In this document: one piece after another, positions 20,991-34,956 of the stretch
Layout: the number at the start of each line of letters is the position of its first letter
How positions within the stretch are numbered: the stretch's first letter is position 1
Source of the DNA: Paracoccus xiamenensis
GTDB taxonomy: Bacteria > Pseudomonadota > Alphaproteobacteria > Rhodobacterales > Rhodobacteraceae
Assembly: GCF_011308835.1 (NCBI RefSeq)
Contig: NZ_JAAOHY010000001.1
Location: 930,001-994,000 of the forward strand
Length of the DNA stretch: 64,000 nt
Direction: 5' to 3'
Notes under the pieces: model-generated
What the model was told of the DNA's origin: nothing
Database searches by the model: none
Seen by the model: the letters and a program-made list of their open reading frames with translations, nothing else
Made by a program: the position numbers and the translations under genes

Positions 20991-22337
20991 TTAGCGTGAA
21001 TCCGATCCCCGTTGCTGGCGGGTTTCTGCCCGCCCTTCGGCAAGCGCGTCATAGGGGTCGGGCGGGGCCAGCATCATATCGACAACCAGTCGCAGAGCGG
21101 GCGCACGGGCGCGGGCAGCATAAAACCCCCCGGGTATCTGGCTGGTTTCAAGCAGATAGTCGCGATACAACCTATAGCTGCGCGGATCGGGACGCTGCGG
21201 GTGAACGAAGAAGTCCGGCAGGCTCTGGTCCGAAACAAGCTGTTGCTTATCGAACACAGCCCGACCCATCGCCTTGACCGGCAAACCGCGCCAAAGCGCC
21301 TGCTGGGCCGAGGTCGAGTTCACCGTCACCACTGATCGCGCCTGTCCCAGCAGCAGCGCCAGCTTGCCGCCGGGGACGTGGTGGACACGGTCGCGAATGC
21401 CCAGTTCTTCGGCCTTGACCATAATGTCATGGCGCTGCTGCGAGCGGCCGTCATCCAGCGGATGGCCCTTGAAGACCAGATGATGATGGCGCGGGGCGTT
21501 GGCAGCGAAAGCCTCCAGCACCTCGGCGGTGAAGTCGGCCATGGCGTCGTATTCGGAATGCGCGCGGAAACTGGCGTCATGTTCCAGCTGCATCAGCACC
21601 AGCGTGAACGGATGGCCGCTGCGCCGGATCTGCCGGGTGCGCAGGAAGTGATCGACCATAATCGCCGGGCTCAACAGCAGGCGGCGCAAGTTCAGCCGGA
21701 ACTCCTGCAAAACCGAGATGGCGCGATGGGTCCGATAACCGGGAAAGCGGCCATTCGCGGTGAGGATCAGAAAGTGATAGAGCGCACCGTAAAACTTGTG
21801 CTGGCGCATGTCGCCCCAGTTGGCAGGCGGGCGAGGCAGGTCGGGCTGCGGGCCGCGCAGAGCCGCGCGCATCTCGTCCAGGGTGATCGCCATCAAGCGC
21901 GAATGCCCGTTCGAGCCGCCACGCTCGTAGGTGACCCAGAAGGGGCGCAGATACCCTTCTTCAAAGACATGCAGCGTCAGACCGTTTGCCTTCGCGGCCG
22001 CGCGGGCGGCCGCGTGGACGGGGCGAACATCGCCGTAAAGCACGATATCGGTGACGCCTTTCTCGGCGATGATGCGGTCGAGATGGGCGGGCCAGTCCTC
22101 GGGCGGGTCGCGATGCAAAATCAACCGGTCGGGGTCGGACCAGAAAAAGGCATCACCGGCATTGAAGGCCACCCGCCAGACCTGCGCCCCCGTCGCCTGC
22201 AGCAGCCTGCCAAGCCTGCTGAAGAACGGGCCATGCGGCCCTTGCAACATCAGGAAAACACGCCCATCTACCGGGATGTCAGGCGCCTGCGTCGTCGGAT
22301 CCTGAGACATATTCGGGGATGGGGAAAGGCGCGGCAT
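20991..22337 (-). CDS. kpsS: Capsular polysaccharide biosynthesis protein KpsS-like
   Basis: 448-residue member of the capsule-synthesis family (Capsule_synth, PF05159), which in E. coli adds the first Kdo to lysophosphatidylglycerol. Marks: VFLMLQGPHGPFFSRLGRLL near residue 28, VLYGDVRPVHAAA near 108, HVFEEGYLRPFWVTYE near 133, and the HHLVFKGHPLDDGRS motif near 290. First of three leftward capsule genes. The start may instead be the ATG at 22310; neither ATG has a clear ribosome-binding site. Confidence 0.88.
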   Translation of the reverse strand: MPRLSPSPNMSQDPTTQAPDIPVDGRVFLMLQGPHGPFFSRLGRLLQATGAQVWRVAFNAGDAFFWSDPDRLILHRDPPEDWPAHLDRIIAEKGVTDIVLYGDVRPVHAAARAAAKANGLTLHVFEEGYLRPFWVTYERGGSNGHSRLMAITLDEMRAALRGPQPDLPRPPANWGDMRQHKFYGALYHFLILTANGRFPGYRTHRAISVLQEFRLNLRRLLLSPAIMVDHFLRTRQIRRSGHPFTLVLMQLEHDASFRAHSEYDAMADFTAEVLEAFAANAPRHHHLVFKGHPLDDGRSQQRHDIMVKAEELGIRDRVHHVPGGKLALLLGQARSVVTVNSTSAQQALWRGLPVKAMGRAVFDKQQLVSDQSLPDFFVHPQRPDPRSYRLYRDYLLETSQIPGGFYAARARAPALRLVVDMMLAPPDPYDALAEGRAETRQQRGSDSR

Positions 22338-22504
22338 GGAAGTAGCGAAGACCAGGGCTGTTGAACGGGCACTATGTTGCAGCTTCGCGCGGGCTTGGAA
22401 AGCCGGCTTGTGAAATGGGCGGCAATGGGGCGCGTCCTGTGTCCCTTCTGCCTTGCCCGGCCGGGTCGGCTTCGCTACCCAAGACCCAAATCTGAGGAGA
22501 GATC

Positions 22505-23098
22505 ATGTTCACCGGGATCATTACCGATATCGGCACCGTCACCGAGACCCAGCAGCGCGGCGATCTGCGCGCGCGCATTCAGAATTCCTATGACATGGCG
22601 GGCGTGGATATGGGCGCGTCCATCGCGTGTAACGGGGTCTGTCTGACGGTGGTCGGCAAGGGGCCGGACTGGTTCGACGTCGACATCTCGGCCGAGACAA
22701 TTTCCAAGACCAATATCGGCCATCACGGCTGGGCTCCGGGCGTCCGCATCAACCTGGAGCGGGCGCTGAAGGTCGGCGACGAGCTGGGCGGGCATATCGT
22801 CTCGGGCCATGTCGACGGCGTGGCTGAACTGGTCGAGATGCATGACGAAGGCGACAGCCTGCGCCTGACCTTCGAGGCCCCGCCGGAACTGGCACGCTTC
22901 ATCGCGCCCAAGGGCTCGGTGGCGCTGAATGGCACCTCGCTGACGGTGAACGAAGTCAGCGGCAACCGCTTTGGCATCAACCTGATCCCGCATACGCAGG
23001 AGGTGACGACCTGGGGCGGGGCGCGCGTCGGCGACAAGGTGAACCTCGAAATTGATACGCTGGCTCGATACGTCGCCCGGCTGGCCGAGGCAGGCTGA
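22505..23098 (+). CDS. ribE: Riboflavin synthase alpha chain
   Basis: Converts two 6,7-dimethyl-8-ribityllumazines into riboflavin. 197 residues with two lumazine-binding repeats (about 1-97 and 98-190). The N-terminal MFTGIITDIGTV, IACNGVCLTV and the second-repeat ISGH-like VSGHVDG and ALNGTSLTVNEV segments are present. GAGGAGA lies correctly before the ATG. Separated from ribD by the opposite-strand capsule block. No FMN riboswitch was recognisable in the 167-bp leader. Confidence 0.96.
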   Translation: MFTGIITDIGTVTETQQRGDLRARIQNSYDMAGVDMGASIACNGVCLTVVGKGPDWFDVDISAETISKTNIGHHGWAPGVRINLERALKVGDELGGHIVSGHVDGVAELVEMHDEGDSLRLTFEAPPELARFIAPKGSVALNGTSLTVNEVSGNRFGINLIPHTQEVTTWGGARVGDKVNLEIDTLARYVARLAEAG

Positions 23099-23214
23099 AA
23101 CTGCGACAAAAAGCCCATTCAACGAGTTGTTATCCGATAACGGTGTCATCGCCTTGCCGCTTCCGCTAGCAGGACCGCCCAATCCGAATCTAGCAGGAAA
23201 ACAAGGAGATAGGT

Positions 23215-23520
23215 TTGAAGGTAGGAATAACGCTTGTTGCGGGGCTGACACTGCTTTCCGGGTGCGCATCGGACGGACCGGAACAGCGGGATTACAACCG
23301 CATGAGCTGCCGCGAGCTGGCCTATCACGAAGGCCGGCTTGACGGCGAACTTGGTGCGGCGCGCTCAAAATCACTGACGGGCGGGCTGACCGCGGCACTG
23401 GGTGGCGCAGAGGCGCAGACCTATGGGCAGACCCAGGCGATTTTTGGCGGGATTGAAGAAACCAGGGCGATCGAGGCGAATGACAAGGTTCAGATCGCAA
23501 AGGCCTTGAAGCGCTGCTGA
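23215..23520 (+). CDS. Small putative lipoprotein
   Basis: 101 residues starting at a TTG with AAGGAG eight bases upstream. Signal peptide with lipobox LLSGC (Cys17). The mature part has a conserved-looking CRELAYHEGRLDGELGAARS segment, an Ala/Gly/Gln-rich middle and a second Cys at the very C-terminus. No family recognised with confidence. It follows ribE by 116 bp and converges on eno across a bidirectional terminator. Confidence 0.75.
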   Translation: MKVGITLVAGLTLLSGCASDGPEQRDYNRMSCRELAYHEGRLDGELGAARSKSLTGGLTAALGGAEAQTYGQTQAIFGGIEETRAIEANDKVQIAKALKRC

Positions 23521-23562
23521 CCGGCCTTTGTGAATGACGCAAGGCCGTCTTTGGAACAAAAA

Positions 23563-23589
23563 ATGGGGGGCGCTTTGGGCGCCCCCCAT
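23563..23589. terminator. Bidirectional terminator between lipoprotein gene and eno
   Basis: Perfect 11-bp stem ATGGGGGGCGC / GCGCCCCCCAT with a TTTGG loop. An A-run on the left serves as the T-run for the minus strand (eno), and CTTATTT on the right serves the plus strand. Confidence 0.85.
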
Positions 23590-23610
23590 CTTATTTGACC
23601 TGATGGATGA

Positions 23611-24972
<1,362 letters not shown>

Positions 24973-25662
24973 CTAGTCGCGCGGTAGCCTGATTTCTGCC
25001 CAGATCGGCAGATGATCCGATGCCTGTCGCGCCAGCGGTGTGTCGCCGACGCCGGTTGCCAGAACCTCGACGCAATGGGACACCGCGATCCGGTCCAGCC
25101 GAAGCCGCGGCATCGGTGCCGGATAGCTGGGTCCGGGCGCGATCACCCGCAGCGTTTCCAGCGATTCCAGACCGCGATCATCGCGCCATTCGTTGAAATC
25201 GCCCATCAACATGACCGAGCCGCCGGCCAGCCTTGAAGCCTTGGCCACCAGCCGCGCCAGTTGCGCCCGGCGCGACGACCGCGCAAGGCCCAAATGCACG
25301 CCGATCAGGGTCAGGTCATGCACCCGCACCGCCAATGCGCCGCGCGGCTCGATCCCCGGCAGGGGCAGGCGGCGGGTGACGGCCTGTTCGGCCAGATCCG
25401 CCCGCATCAGCACAGACTGACCGTGCCACCCCAGCGAAGTCTCGCCGGTCGTGCGCATCTGGATCGGAACCAGCCCGGTCATTTCGGCGATCAGCGCACG
25501 GGGCAGCGCTTCTGGCCGGGCGCCAAAGCGGAAATCGACCTCTTGCAGGGTGATGATATCGGGGCGCAGTTCGGCGATGACTTGCAGATTGCGCTCTGGC
25601 GCATGGGGGCCGGTCATGCCGCGCCCCTTGTGCAGGTTATAGCTGGCGATGCGAAGCTTCAT
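24973..25662 (-). CDS. Endonuclease/exonuclease/phosphatase family protein
   Basis: 229-residue EEP-fold enzyme. Catalytic motifs in order: ASYNLHKGRG (Asn near 8), ITLQEVDFRFG (Glu near 41), GDFNEWRDD (Asp/Asn near 152), and SDHLPIWAEI near the C-terminus. No signal peptide or membrane segment, so cytosolic. Family members cleave phosphodiesters in DNA, lipids or small molecules; the substrate is not determinable. Its ATG overlaps the selO stop by four bases. Confidence 0.88.
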   Translation of the reverse strand: MKLRIASYNLHKGRGMTGPHAPERNLQVIAELRPDIITLQEVDFRFGARPEALPRALIAEMTGLVPIQMRTTGETSLGWHGQSVLMRADLAEQAVTRRLPLPGIEPRGALAVRVHDLTLIGVHLGLARSSRRAQLARLVAKASRLAGGSVMLMGDFNEWRDDRGLESLETLRVIAPGPSYPAPMPRLRLDRIAVSHCVEVLATGVGDTPLARQASDHLPIWAEIRLPRD

Positions 25663-27068
25663 GTGCCGCAGAAGGTCCGCAGGACACGCTCATCAGCCAA
25701 AGGCGCGCGCGACAGGTCGTCCCATTCGGGGCGCGCCTCGAACGGGTGGGTCAGCGCGGCCTCCAGCCGTTGGAAAGGCGCGAGATCACCGGCGACCGCG
25801 GCCTGAATTGCTTCCTCGATCCGGTGGTTGCGGGGGATGCGGACCGGGTTCGCGGCCGCCATCAGCCCGGCATCGGGATCGGCGGCCTGCCAGTCGGCCT
25901 CCCACGCATCAAAGGCAGCGCGATCAAGAAACTCGTCACGCGCCCGACCATCGGCCAACCCGGCAAAGCTGCGGGTGAAATCGGCCTGACCTGCGGCCAT
26001 CAGGTCCAGCAGCCGGCTCACCAGATCGAACGCCTGGGGAGAGGGGGAAAGCCCGATCTTGGCCGCGAAACGGCCCTGCCATTCGGCCTGATAGATATGC
26101 GGGAAACTGTGCACGGCGCGGGTCGCCTCCTCGACGGCTTTTTCCTCATCCTGCCCCATCAGCGGGATCAGGCAAGAGGCGAATTGCGCCAGGTTCCACA
26201 CGGCCACCTGCGGCTGCTGCGACCACGCATATCGCCCCCGCCGGTCAATCGAGGAGAAAACCATATCGGGATGATAGGCGTCCATGAAGGCCGCCGGGCC
26301 ATAGTCGATCGTCTCGCCCGAAATCGCCATGTTGTCGGTATTCATCACCCCGTGGATGAAGCCAAGCGCCATCCATTGCGCGATCAGACGAGCCTGTGCG
26401 GCGACAACCTTTTCCAGCAGTTGCAGCGGGGATTGCGCATCCGGGTAGTGGCGGGTGATGACGTGATCCGTCAGGGCGCGCAGCGCCTCGTTATCGCCGC
26501 GCAGCGCAAAATATTCGAAGGTGCCGACACGGATATGGCTGGCGGCGACGCGTGTCAGGATGCCGCCGGGCAACACCGTTTCACGCTGTACCAGACCGCC
26601 GGTCGCCACCGCCGCCAGCGCGCGCGTGGTGGGCACACCCATCGCCGCCATGAATTCGCTGTCGAGATACTCGCGCAGCACCGGCCCCAACCATGCCAGA
26701 CCGTCGCCCTGCCGCGAGAACGGCGTCGGGCCGCTGCCTTTCAGTTGCAGATCGAACCGCTTGCCGTCCGGGGCCACGATCTCGCCAATCATCAGCGCCC
26801 GGCCATCGCCAAGCTGCGGAACGAGATTGCCGAACTGATGCCCCGCATAGGCCTGCGCGATGGATGCAGCACCTTCAGGCAGGGCGTTGCCAGATAGCAT
26901 CGCGACGCCCCCGGCGCCTGAAAGCCAGTCTGGATCAAGCCCGAGGCGTTCTGCCAATGGTCGGTTCAGCGCCAGCAACTGCGGATCGGGGCTGCCGGCG
27001 GGGGCCGTACGCGCGAAGAAGCGGGCGGGCAGGGCGGTATAGCTATTGTCGAACTGGGGTGCGCTCAT
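25659..27068 (-). CDS. selO: Protein adenylyltransferase SelO (YdiU/UPF0061)
   Basis: Pseudokinase-fold AMP transferase that adenylylates Ser/Thr/Tyr of target proteins and is tied to oxidative-stress responses in studied members. 469 residues. Visible: KGSGPTPFSRQGDG near 109-122 (nucleotide loop), HGVMNTDN near 239 and IDYGPAAFMDAY near 254 (metal-binding part), and a third-from-last Cys (FCGT end), the position of Sec in animal SelO. Translationally coupled to the EEP gene. No ribosome-binding site is obvious before the ATG. Confidence 0.94.
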   Translation of the reverse strand: MSAPQFDNSYTALPARFFARTAPAGSPDPQLLALNRPLAERLGLDPDWLSGAGGVAMLSGNALPEGAASIAQAYAGHQFGNLVPQLGDGRALMIGEIVAPDGKRFDLQLKGSGPTPFSRQGDGLAWLGPVLREYLDSEFMAAMGVPTTRALAAVATGGLVQRETVLPGGILTRVAASHIRVGTFEYFALRGDNEALRALTDHVITRHYPDAQSPLQLLEKVVAAQARLIAQWMALGFIHGVMNTDNMAISGETIDYGPAAFMDAYHPDMVFSSIDRRGRYAWSQQPQVAVWNLAQFASCLIPLMGQDEEKAVEEATRAVHSFPHIYQAEWQGRFAAKIGLSPSPQAFDLVSRLLDLMAAGQADFTRSFAGLADGRARDEFLDRAAFDAWEADWQAADPDAGLMAAANPVRIPRNHRIEEAIQAAVAGDLAPFQRLEAALTHPFEARPEWDDLSRAPLADERVLRTFCGT

Positions 27069-27097
27069 GAAAGAAGATTTAAGGACAGGCGCGCAAA

Positions 27098-27123
27098 TAA
27101 AAAAGGGCCATCCGAGATGGCCC
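27098..27123 (-). terminator. Terminator of aqpZ
   Basis: 8-bp stem GGGCCATC / GATGGCCC with a three-base loop. On the minus strand it is followed by TTTTTTATTT. It lies 24 bp past the aquaporin stop. Confidence 0.85.
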
Positions 27124-27146
27124 CTTCGAGATGATTGGCGACCGGC

Positions 27147-30107
<2,961 letters not shown>

Positions 30108-30246
30108 GGGGCGGTTCGCGAGGTTTTTTTTTGCATTTTAGGTAGAGTGGCCGCTTTGTGGGACAAACCAGCCATTGAAGGAGCGATACTGAGGGGCTAG
30201 GCACAGAAGCTGACGCCGCTTTCACGGCTGGTATTTGGAGCAAGAG

Positions 30247-30756
30247 TTGCGCGCTGCATTGATTTTCATCTGCCTGGCCGCACCCTCTTTGCCAGCGTTT
30301 GCGGACGTGGCGCCCCTGTCCGCGGCTGCTTGTCTGCCCCCCATTCCCGGCAATGCCTATGATCCTGACAAGTGCGTCCTTGCCTACCATCCACCCCCTT
30401 CCCTGAAGCAGGATGTCGAGATTACGGACTGCTCTTTCCTGGCGGGTGAGATGGGAGATGGGCGGTTCAAACTGTTGTATTGTTCTATCTTCAACAAATC
30501 TTCCGAAGCCATCGAGTCGATAAGATATGGCGTGCGCTACTTGGAAAAAGGTCGGGAGACACCGTTGGTTCAAGCCGGCTTCCAGGGGCCGAATTTATTC
30601 AAAACGGCAAACATACCCGGCGACCTTCAGCCTGGAGAGGCTCGCGTTCTCTTGTTCGCTGGCCCAGGGTTACCCGAGAGTGGGGAGGAAGCCCTCATCG
30701 TTCCGATGATCGAAGTTCTTGGGGTTCGCGTTCCGGGTAGCTTCGCGTTGCGCTGA
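30247..30756 (+). CDS. Secreted hypothetical protein
   Basis: 169 residues from a TTG at 30247 with GGAG six bases upstream; a further TTG at 30235 is the alternative. N-terminal signal peptide (RAALIFICLAAPSLPAFA, cleavage likely after AFA) and four Cys in the mature part, consistent with a periplasmic disulfide-bonded protein. No domain recognised. GC content and codon use are lower than the flanking genes. Preceded by a T-rich stretch at 30123-30132. Confidence 0.7.
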   Translation: MRAALIFICLAAPSLPAFADVAPLSAAACLPPIPGNAYDPDKCVLAYHPPPSLKQDVEITDCSFLAGEMGDGRFKLLYCSIFNKSSEAIESIRYGVRYLEKGRETPLVQAGFQGPNLFKTANIPGDLQPGEARVLLFAGPGLPESGEEALIVPMIEVLGVRVPGSFALR

Positions 30757-30815
30757 CAGCGATGGTCCGCTTAGGGCTCAAGGCTGCCATTTCTCGCAAG
30801 CTAGAAAAGTAACCC

Positions 30816-30834
30816 CGCCGACCTCTGGTCGGCG
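30816..30834. terminator. Hairpin between the secreted protein gene and ilvD
   Basis: Perfect CGCCGACC / GGTCGGCG 8-bp stem with TCT loop in the convergent gap. Only a short T-stretch follows (ACTTTTC on the minus strand), so it is a probable but weak terminator, best placed for ilvD. Confidence 0.5.
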
Positions 30835-30873
30835 AGACTCACTATCGAACGCGACGGGAGATGGCAGCGGAAC

Positions 30874-32712
30874 TTAGTCCGGCAGCACCCGCACCGCGCC
30901 CTTGTCGGCGCTGGCAGCGAAAGTGGCATACGCCCGCAGCGCCGTGGTCACGTTGCGTTTGCGCTTTTCTGCCGGGTGCCAGCCGATCTCGTTCTGGTGG
31001 ACGCGGCGAGCCTCCAGCTCGGCCTCATCGACGGCCAGATGGATGGTGCGGTTCGGGATGTCGATCTCGATCCGGTCGCCGTCACGGACCAGACCGATCA
31101 GGCCGCCCTGCGCCGCTTCGGGCGAGGCGTGGCCGATGGACAGCCCCGAGGTCCCGCCCGAGAAGCGGCCATCGGTCACAAGCGCGCAGGCTTTGCCGAG
31201 GCCCTTGGATTTCAGATAGCTGGTCGGGTACAGCATTTCCTGCATCCCCGGACCGCCCTTCGGGCCTTCATAGCGGATAACGACCACGTCGCCTGCCTTG
31301 ACCTTGCCGGTCAGGATGCCGCTGACGGCTGCGTCCTGGCTTTCATAAACGACAGCGGGGCCGGCGAATTTCAGGATGGATTCGTCGACGCCCGCCGTTT
31401 TCACGATGCAGCCATCCAGCGCGATATTGCCCTTCAGCACCGCCAGCCCGCCATCCGCCGAGAAGGGCGAGTTGACCGACCGGATCACGCCGCTTTCGCG
31501 GTCGAGATCAAGCGTCTCCCACCGCTGCGACTGTGAAAACGCGGTCTGGGTCGGCACCCCGCCGGGGGCCGCGGAATAGAACTTGTGGACCGCCGGATCT
31601 TCGCTGCGCGAGATGTCCCATTGGTCGATCGCCTCACCCAGGGTCGCGGTATGAACCGTGGGGCTGTCGCGATGGATCAGTCCGCCGCGATCAAGCTGGC
31701 CGAGGATCGCCATGATCCCACCGGCGCGGTGGACGTCTTCCATATGCACGTCCTGCTTGGCCGGCGCGACCTTGGATAGGCAGGGCACCTTGCGCGAAAG
31801 CGCGTCGATATCGTCCATATCGAAATCGATGCCGCCTTCGTAAGCGGCGGCAAGGATATGCAGCACCGTGTTGGTGGAGCCGCCCATGGCAATATCCAGC
31901 GACATGGCGTTTTCAAACGCTTTCTTGTTTGCGACGTTGCGGGGCAGGACGCTGGTATCCTCCTGCTCGTAATAACGCTTTGCCAGGCCGACGATGCGCT
32001 GACCGGCTTCCTCGAACAGGCGCTGGCGGTCGGCATGGGTGGCAAGGGTGGAACCGTTGCCGGGCAGCGAGAGGCCAAGCGCCTCGGTCAGGCAGTTCAT
32101 CGAGTTCGCGGTGAACATGCCCGAGCACGACCCGCAGGTCGGGCAGGCCGAACGTTCGATGGTTGCCACGTCCTCGTCGCTGACGCTGTCATCGGCGGCG
32201 GCGACCATGGCATCGACCAGATCCAGCGCATGCAGCTTGCCGTCTTGCAGCACGACCTTTCCGGCCTCCATCGGGCCGCCCGAGACGAAGATCGCCGGGA
32301 TATTCAGCCGCATCGCCGCGTTCAGCATGCCGGGCGTGATCTTGTCGCAGTTCGAGATGCAGACCATCGCATCGGCGCAATGCGCGTTGACCATGTATTC
32401 GACGCTGTCAGAGATCACCTCGCGCGAGGGTAGCGAGTACAGCATCCCGTCATGGCCCATGGCGATGCCGTCGTCGACGGCGATGGTGTTGAATTCCTTG
32501 GCGACGCCTCCGGCCTTTTCGACCTCGCGCGCGACAAGCTGGCCCAGATCCTTCAGGTGGACGTGACCGGGCACGAATTGGGTAAAGCTGTTCACGATGG
32601 CAATGATCGGCTTGCCAAAATCGCCATCTTTCATGCCCGTCGCGCGCCATAGACCGCGCGCGCCAGCCATATTGCGGCCATGGGTCGAGGTGCGGGAACG
32701 ATAGGCGGGCAT
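30874..32712 (-). CDS. ilvD: Dihydroxy-acid dehydratase
   Basis: Fe-S dehydratase of valine, isoleucine and pantothenate synthesis. 612 residues, close to E. coli IlvD (616). Cluster Cys segments [12 protein letters not shown] near 118 and [18 protein letters not shown] near 192 are intact, and [19 protein letters not shown] lies near the C-terminus. GGAAGGAC precedes the ATG. Alone on this strand; no leader peptide or attenuator was seen in the 147 bp upstream. Confidence 0.97.
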   Translation of the reverse strand: MPAYRSRTSTHGRNMAGARGLWRATGMKDGDFGKPIIAIVNSFTQFVPGHVHLKDLGQLVAREVEKAGGVAKEFNTIAVDDGIAMGHDGMLYSLPSREVISDSVEYMVNAHCADAMVCISNCDKITPGMLNAAMRLNIPAIFVSGGPMEAGKVVLQDGKLHALDLVDAMVAAADDSVSDEDVATIERSACPTCGSCSGMFTANSMNCLTEALGLSLPGNGSTLATHADRQRLFEEAGQRIVGLAKRYYEQEDTSVLPRNVANKKAFENAMSLDIAMGGSTNTVLHILAAAYEGGIDFDMDDIDALSRKVPCLSKVAPAKQDVHMEDVHRAGGIMAILGQLDRGGLIHRDSPTVHTATLGEAIDQWDISRSEDPAVHKFYSAAPGGVPTQTAFSQSQRWETLDLDRESGVIRSVNSPFSADGGLAVLKGNIALDGCIVKTAGVDESILKFAGPAVVYESQDAAVSGILTGKVKAGDVVVIRYEGPKGGPGMQEMLYPTSYLKSKGLGKACALVTDGRFSGGTSGLSIGHASPEAAQGGLIGLVRDGDRIEIDIPNRTIHLAVDEAELEARRVHQNEIGWHPAEKRKRNVTTALRAYATFAASADKGAVRVLPD

Positions 32713-32859
32713 GATCAGTCCTTCCGTGTGGCTATGCCATAGGCAGCTAATGCGCCTGTCTTAACGAAGTTTCGCGGTAATCGCCAGCAGCGGAATGCAG
32801 CCATGCGCAGACGGCATGGCTGGTAATATTCTTGCGCAGATCGGGCGGCGGATGGGCGA

Positions 32860-33621
32860 TCAGTCGCCGGTTCTCTTGGTCACGATGCAAAACCGGGCGC
32901 GGCGTTCTTCGGGGGTTTCATCGCTGCGGACGGGGTTCAGGACAGGGCGCGCCAATACCGGCGGACGCCACAGTGCCGGATCATCGGCAAAGCCGCCCGG
33001 GTTGGGCGACAGCGGCTGCGCGCCCTCGATCACCGGGAACACCGCGTCACGGGTCAGGTCAAAGCGGCGCGGGCCGCGCCCGATCTGACCTTGCGTGACC
33101 AGACAGCCAAGCGCGCGGGTGACGTCACCAAGATCGGATTTCAGCGGCAGGAACAACATCCGCCCCGCCAGCAGCGGCCTGCCATAACCGGCCTCGGACT
33201 GCAGCGCCACCTCGGCGATCTGCGGGCCTTTGAAGACCGTTTCCAGAACGTCCGACAGCCGCCCACGGCTGCCCGGATTGAGCAGCGAGCAGACGGGCAT
33301 GCCGCGGACCTCCATCCCCATCACGTCGACAAGATGGCGTCCGGCCAGACGAAACCGCGCCGCTCCCGGCGCAATGCGTTCCAGAATAAAGGCGTAATCC
33401 AGCGCCCGCCGGATGCCCTTCGGTTCGACCTCGGCGCGGTCGGGAACCGCACGCCCCTTGCGCAAGCTTTCCCAGTAGGCACGCAGATCCGCCAGGATTC
33501 GCGCCGGATCGGGACCGCCCGTGGCCTGAAACTCCACGACATCACCACCCGCCGGATCAGACCTGTTGTCTGACCGGGTCCGAATGTCGCCGGGGAAACT
33601 GTCGTCAAAATCGTCACTCAT
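32860..33621 (-). CDS. PAS domain-containing protein
   Basis: 253 residues. A single PAS-like domain (about 45-185) of the type found alone in many alphaproteobacteria, with LRAYWESLRKGRAVPDRAE and FRLAGRHLVDVMGMEVRG-like segments. No kinase, cyclase or DNA-binding domain is attached; the C-terminal 60 residues are Pro-rich and unassigned. Start at the ATG; a GTG one codon earlier is possible. Divergent from gmk. Function unknown. Confidence 0.8.
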   Translation of the reverse strand: MSDDFDDSFPGDIRTRSDNRSDPAGGDVVEFQATGGPDPARILADLRAYWESLRKGRAVPDRAEVEPKGIRRALDYAFILERIAPGAARFRLAGRHLVDVMGMEVRGMPVCSLLNPGSRGRLSDVLETVFKGPQIAEVALQSEAGYGRPLLAGRMLFLPLKSDLGDVTRALGCLVTQGQIGRGPRRFDLTRDAVFPVIEGAQPLSPNPGGFADDPALWRPPVLARPVLNPVRSDETPEERRARFCIVTKRTGD

Positions 33622-33800
33622 CACATATCATTCCGGTTGCCGCATTCCGGCGTCAAGCACCGGCACACCATGTCGCGGAAAATCCACCATAGCCCATTCG
33701 CACCCCCTCATCCCGGAATTTCTTTCCAGATGGTTAAGACCTGAGACTTGATTCTTGCTGCCCGTCCCGCGCAAATGCGGCCAAACAATAAGGGGGCGGC

Positions 33801-34433
33801 ATGGACCGGACCGGGCTACTCATCATTCTGTCTTCACCTTCCGGGGCAGGCAAATCGACACTCGCGCGGCGCCTGATCGAGTGGGATCCAACGCTGTCCT
33901 TCTCGGTTTCCGCCACCACTCGCGCAGCACGGCCCGCCGAGGTTGATGGCCAGCACTACCATTTCATTGCCCGCCCGGATTTCGCCGCCATGGTCGAAGC
34001 CGGCGACATGCTGGAACATGCGGAGGTGTTCGGCAACCTCTATGGCTCGCCGCGCCGACCAGTCGAGGCCGCGATGCTGGCTGGTCGCGATACGCTGTTC
34101 GATGTCGACTGGCAGGGCGGCCAGCAGATCCGCGCCTCGGCTCTCGGCCCGCATGTGGTCAGCATCTTCATCCTGCCGCCCTCGTTGGAGGAGCTGGAGC
34201 GCCGGCTGGTCAGTCGCGGTCAGGACACGGCCGAGATCATCCGGGGCCGCATGGACAAGAGCCGCGACGAGATTTCCCATTGGGCCGAATATGACTATGT
34301 ACTGGTGAATGACGATCTGGACGCCACATTTGACCGGCTGACCGCGATCCTCTCGGCCGAACGGCTGCGGCGCGAGAGGCAAAAAGGTCTGGGCGGGTTC
34401 GTCAAGACGCTGATGGAGGGAGAGCGCGCATGA
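33801..34433 (+). CDS. gmk: Guanylate kinase
   Basis: Phosphorylates GMP to GDP. 210 residues with P-loop [15 protein letters not shown] near 11-25, the [22 protein letters not shown]-binding region near 38-56 and [11 protein letters not shown] near 101. AGGGGGC precedes the ATG. Overlaps the carbonic-anhydrase-like gene by ATGA; first gene of a run to ispG. Confidence 0.97.
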   Translation: MDRTGLLIILSSPSGAGKSTLARRLIEWDPTLSFSVSATTRAARPAEVDGQHYHFIARPDFAAMVEAGDMLEHAEVFGNLYGSPRRPVEAAMLAGRDTLFDVDWQGGQQIRASALGPHVVSIFILPPSLEELERRLVSRGQDTAEIIRGRMDKSRDEISHWAEYDYVLVNDDLDATFDRLTAILSAERLRRERQKGLGGFVKTLMEGERA

Positions 34434-34951
34434 TCTGGGAACTGGACGGGGTCGCCCCGGAAATCGCCGAGGATGCCTGGATTGCGCCCGATGCACAGAT
34501 CATTGGCCGGGTGGTGGTCGAGCCGGGTGCCAGCATCTGGTGGGGTGCCGTGCTGCGCGGGGATAACGAAGAAATCCGTGTCGGGCGCGGCTCCAACGTT
34601 CAGGATCTGTGCTGCCTGCATACTGATCCGGGCTTTCCGCTGCACATCGGTGCCAATGTGACCGTCGGTCATCGCGCGATGCTGCACGGCTGCATTATCG
34701 GCGAAGGTAGCCTGATCGGCATGGGGGCGACGGTGCTGAACGGTGCCCGAATTGGTGAGGGCAGCCTGATCGGCGCCTCGGCACTGGTGTCGGAAGGCAA
34801 GGAGATCCCCGACCGCGTTCTGGTCATGGGCGCACCCGGCCGGGTCGTGCGCGAGATCGACGAAGCGCAATATCAGGGCCTTCTGGACTCGGCCGCTCGT
34901 TATCAAGCCAATGGCGCGCGTTTCCGCGCCGGGCTGAAACGGCTGGACTGA
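34430..34951 (+). CDS. Gamma-carbonic anhydrase family protein
   Basis: 173-residue left-handed beta-helix protein (hexapeptide repeats) of the gamma-CA/YrdA/PaaY family. Zinc-ligand-type His residues occur in [12 protein letters not shown] and [12 protein letters not shown] (about 65-88). Members range from active carbonic anhydrases to inactive ferripyochelin-binding-like proteins; activity here is not proven by sequence. Coupled to gmk and five bases ahead of the histidine kinase. Confidence 0.9.
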   Translation: MIWELDGVAPEIAEDAWIAPDAQIIGRVVVEPGASIWWGAVLRGDNEEIRVGRGSNVQDLCCLHTDPGFPLHIGANVTVGHRAMLHGCIIGEGSLIGMGATVLNGARIGEGSLIGASALVSEGKEIPDRVLVMGAPGRVVREIDEAQYQGLLDSAARYQANGARFRAGLKRLD

Positions 34952-34956
34952 TCGCG

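Noticed and set aside
22338..22504. FMN riboswitch ahead of ribE
   Set aside because: The conserved RFN blocks were looked for and not found in this 167-bp leader.
30108..30140. Terminator after proB based on a run of ten T
   Set aside because: The T-run is not preceded by a convincing hairpin.
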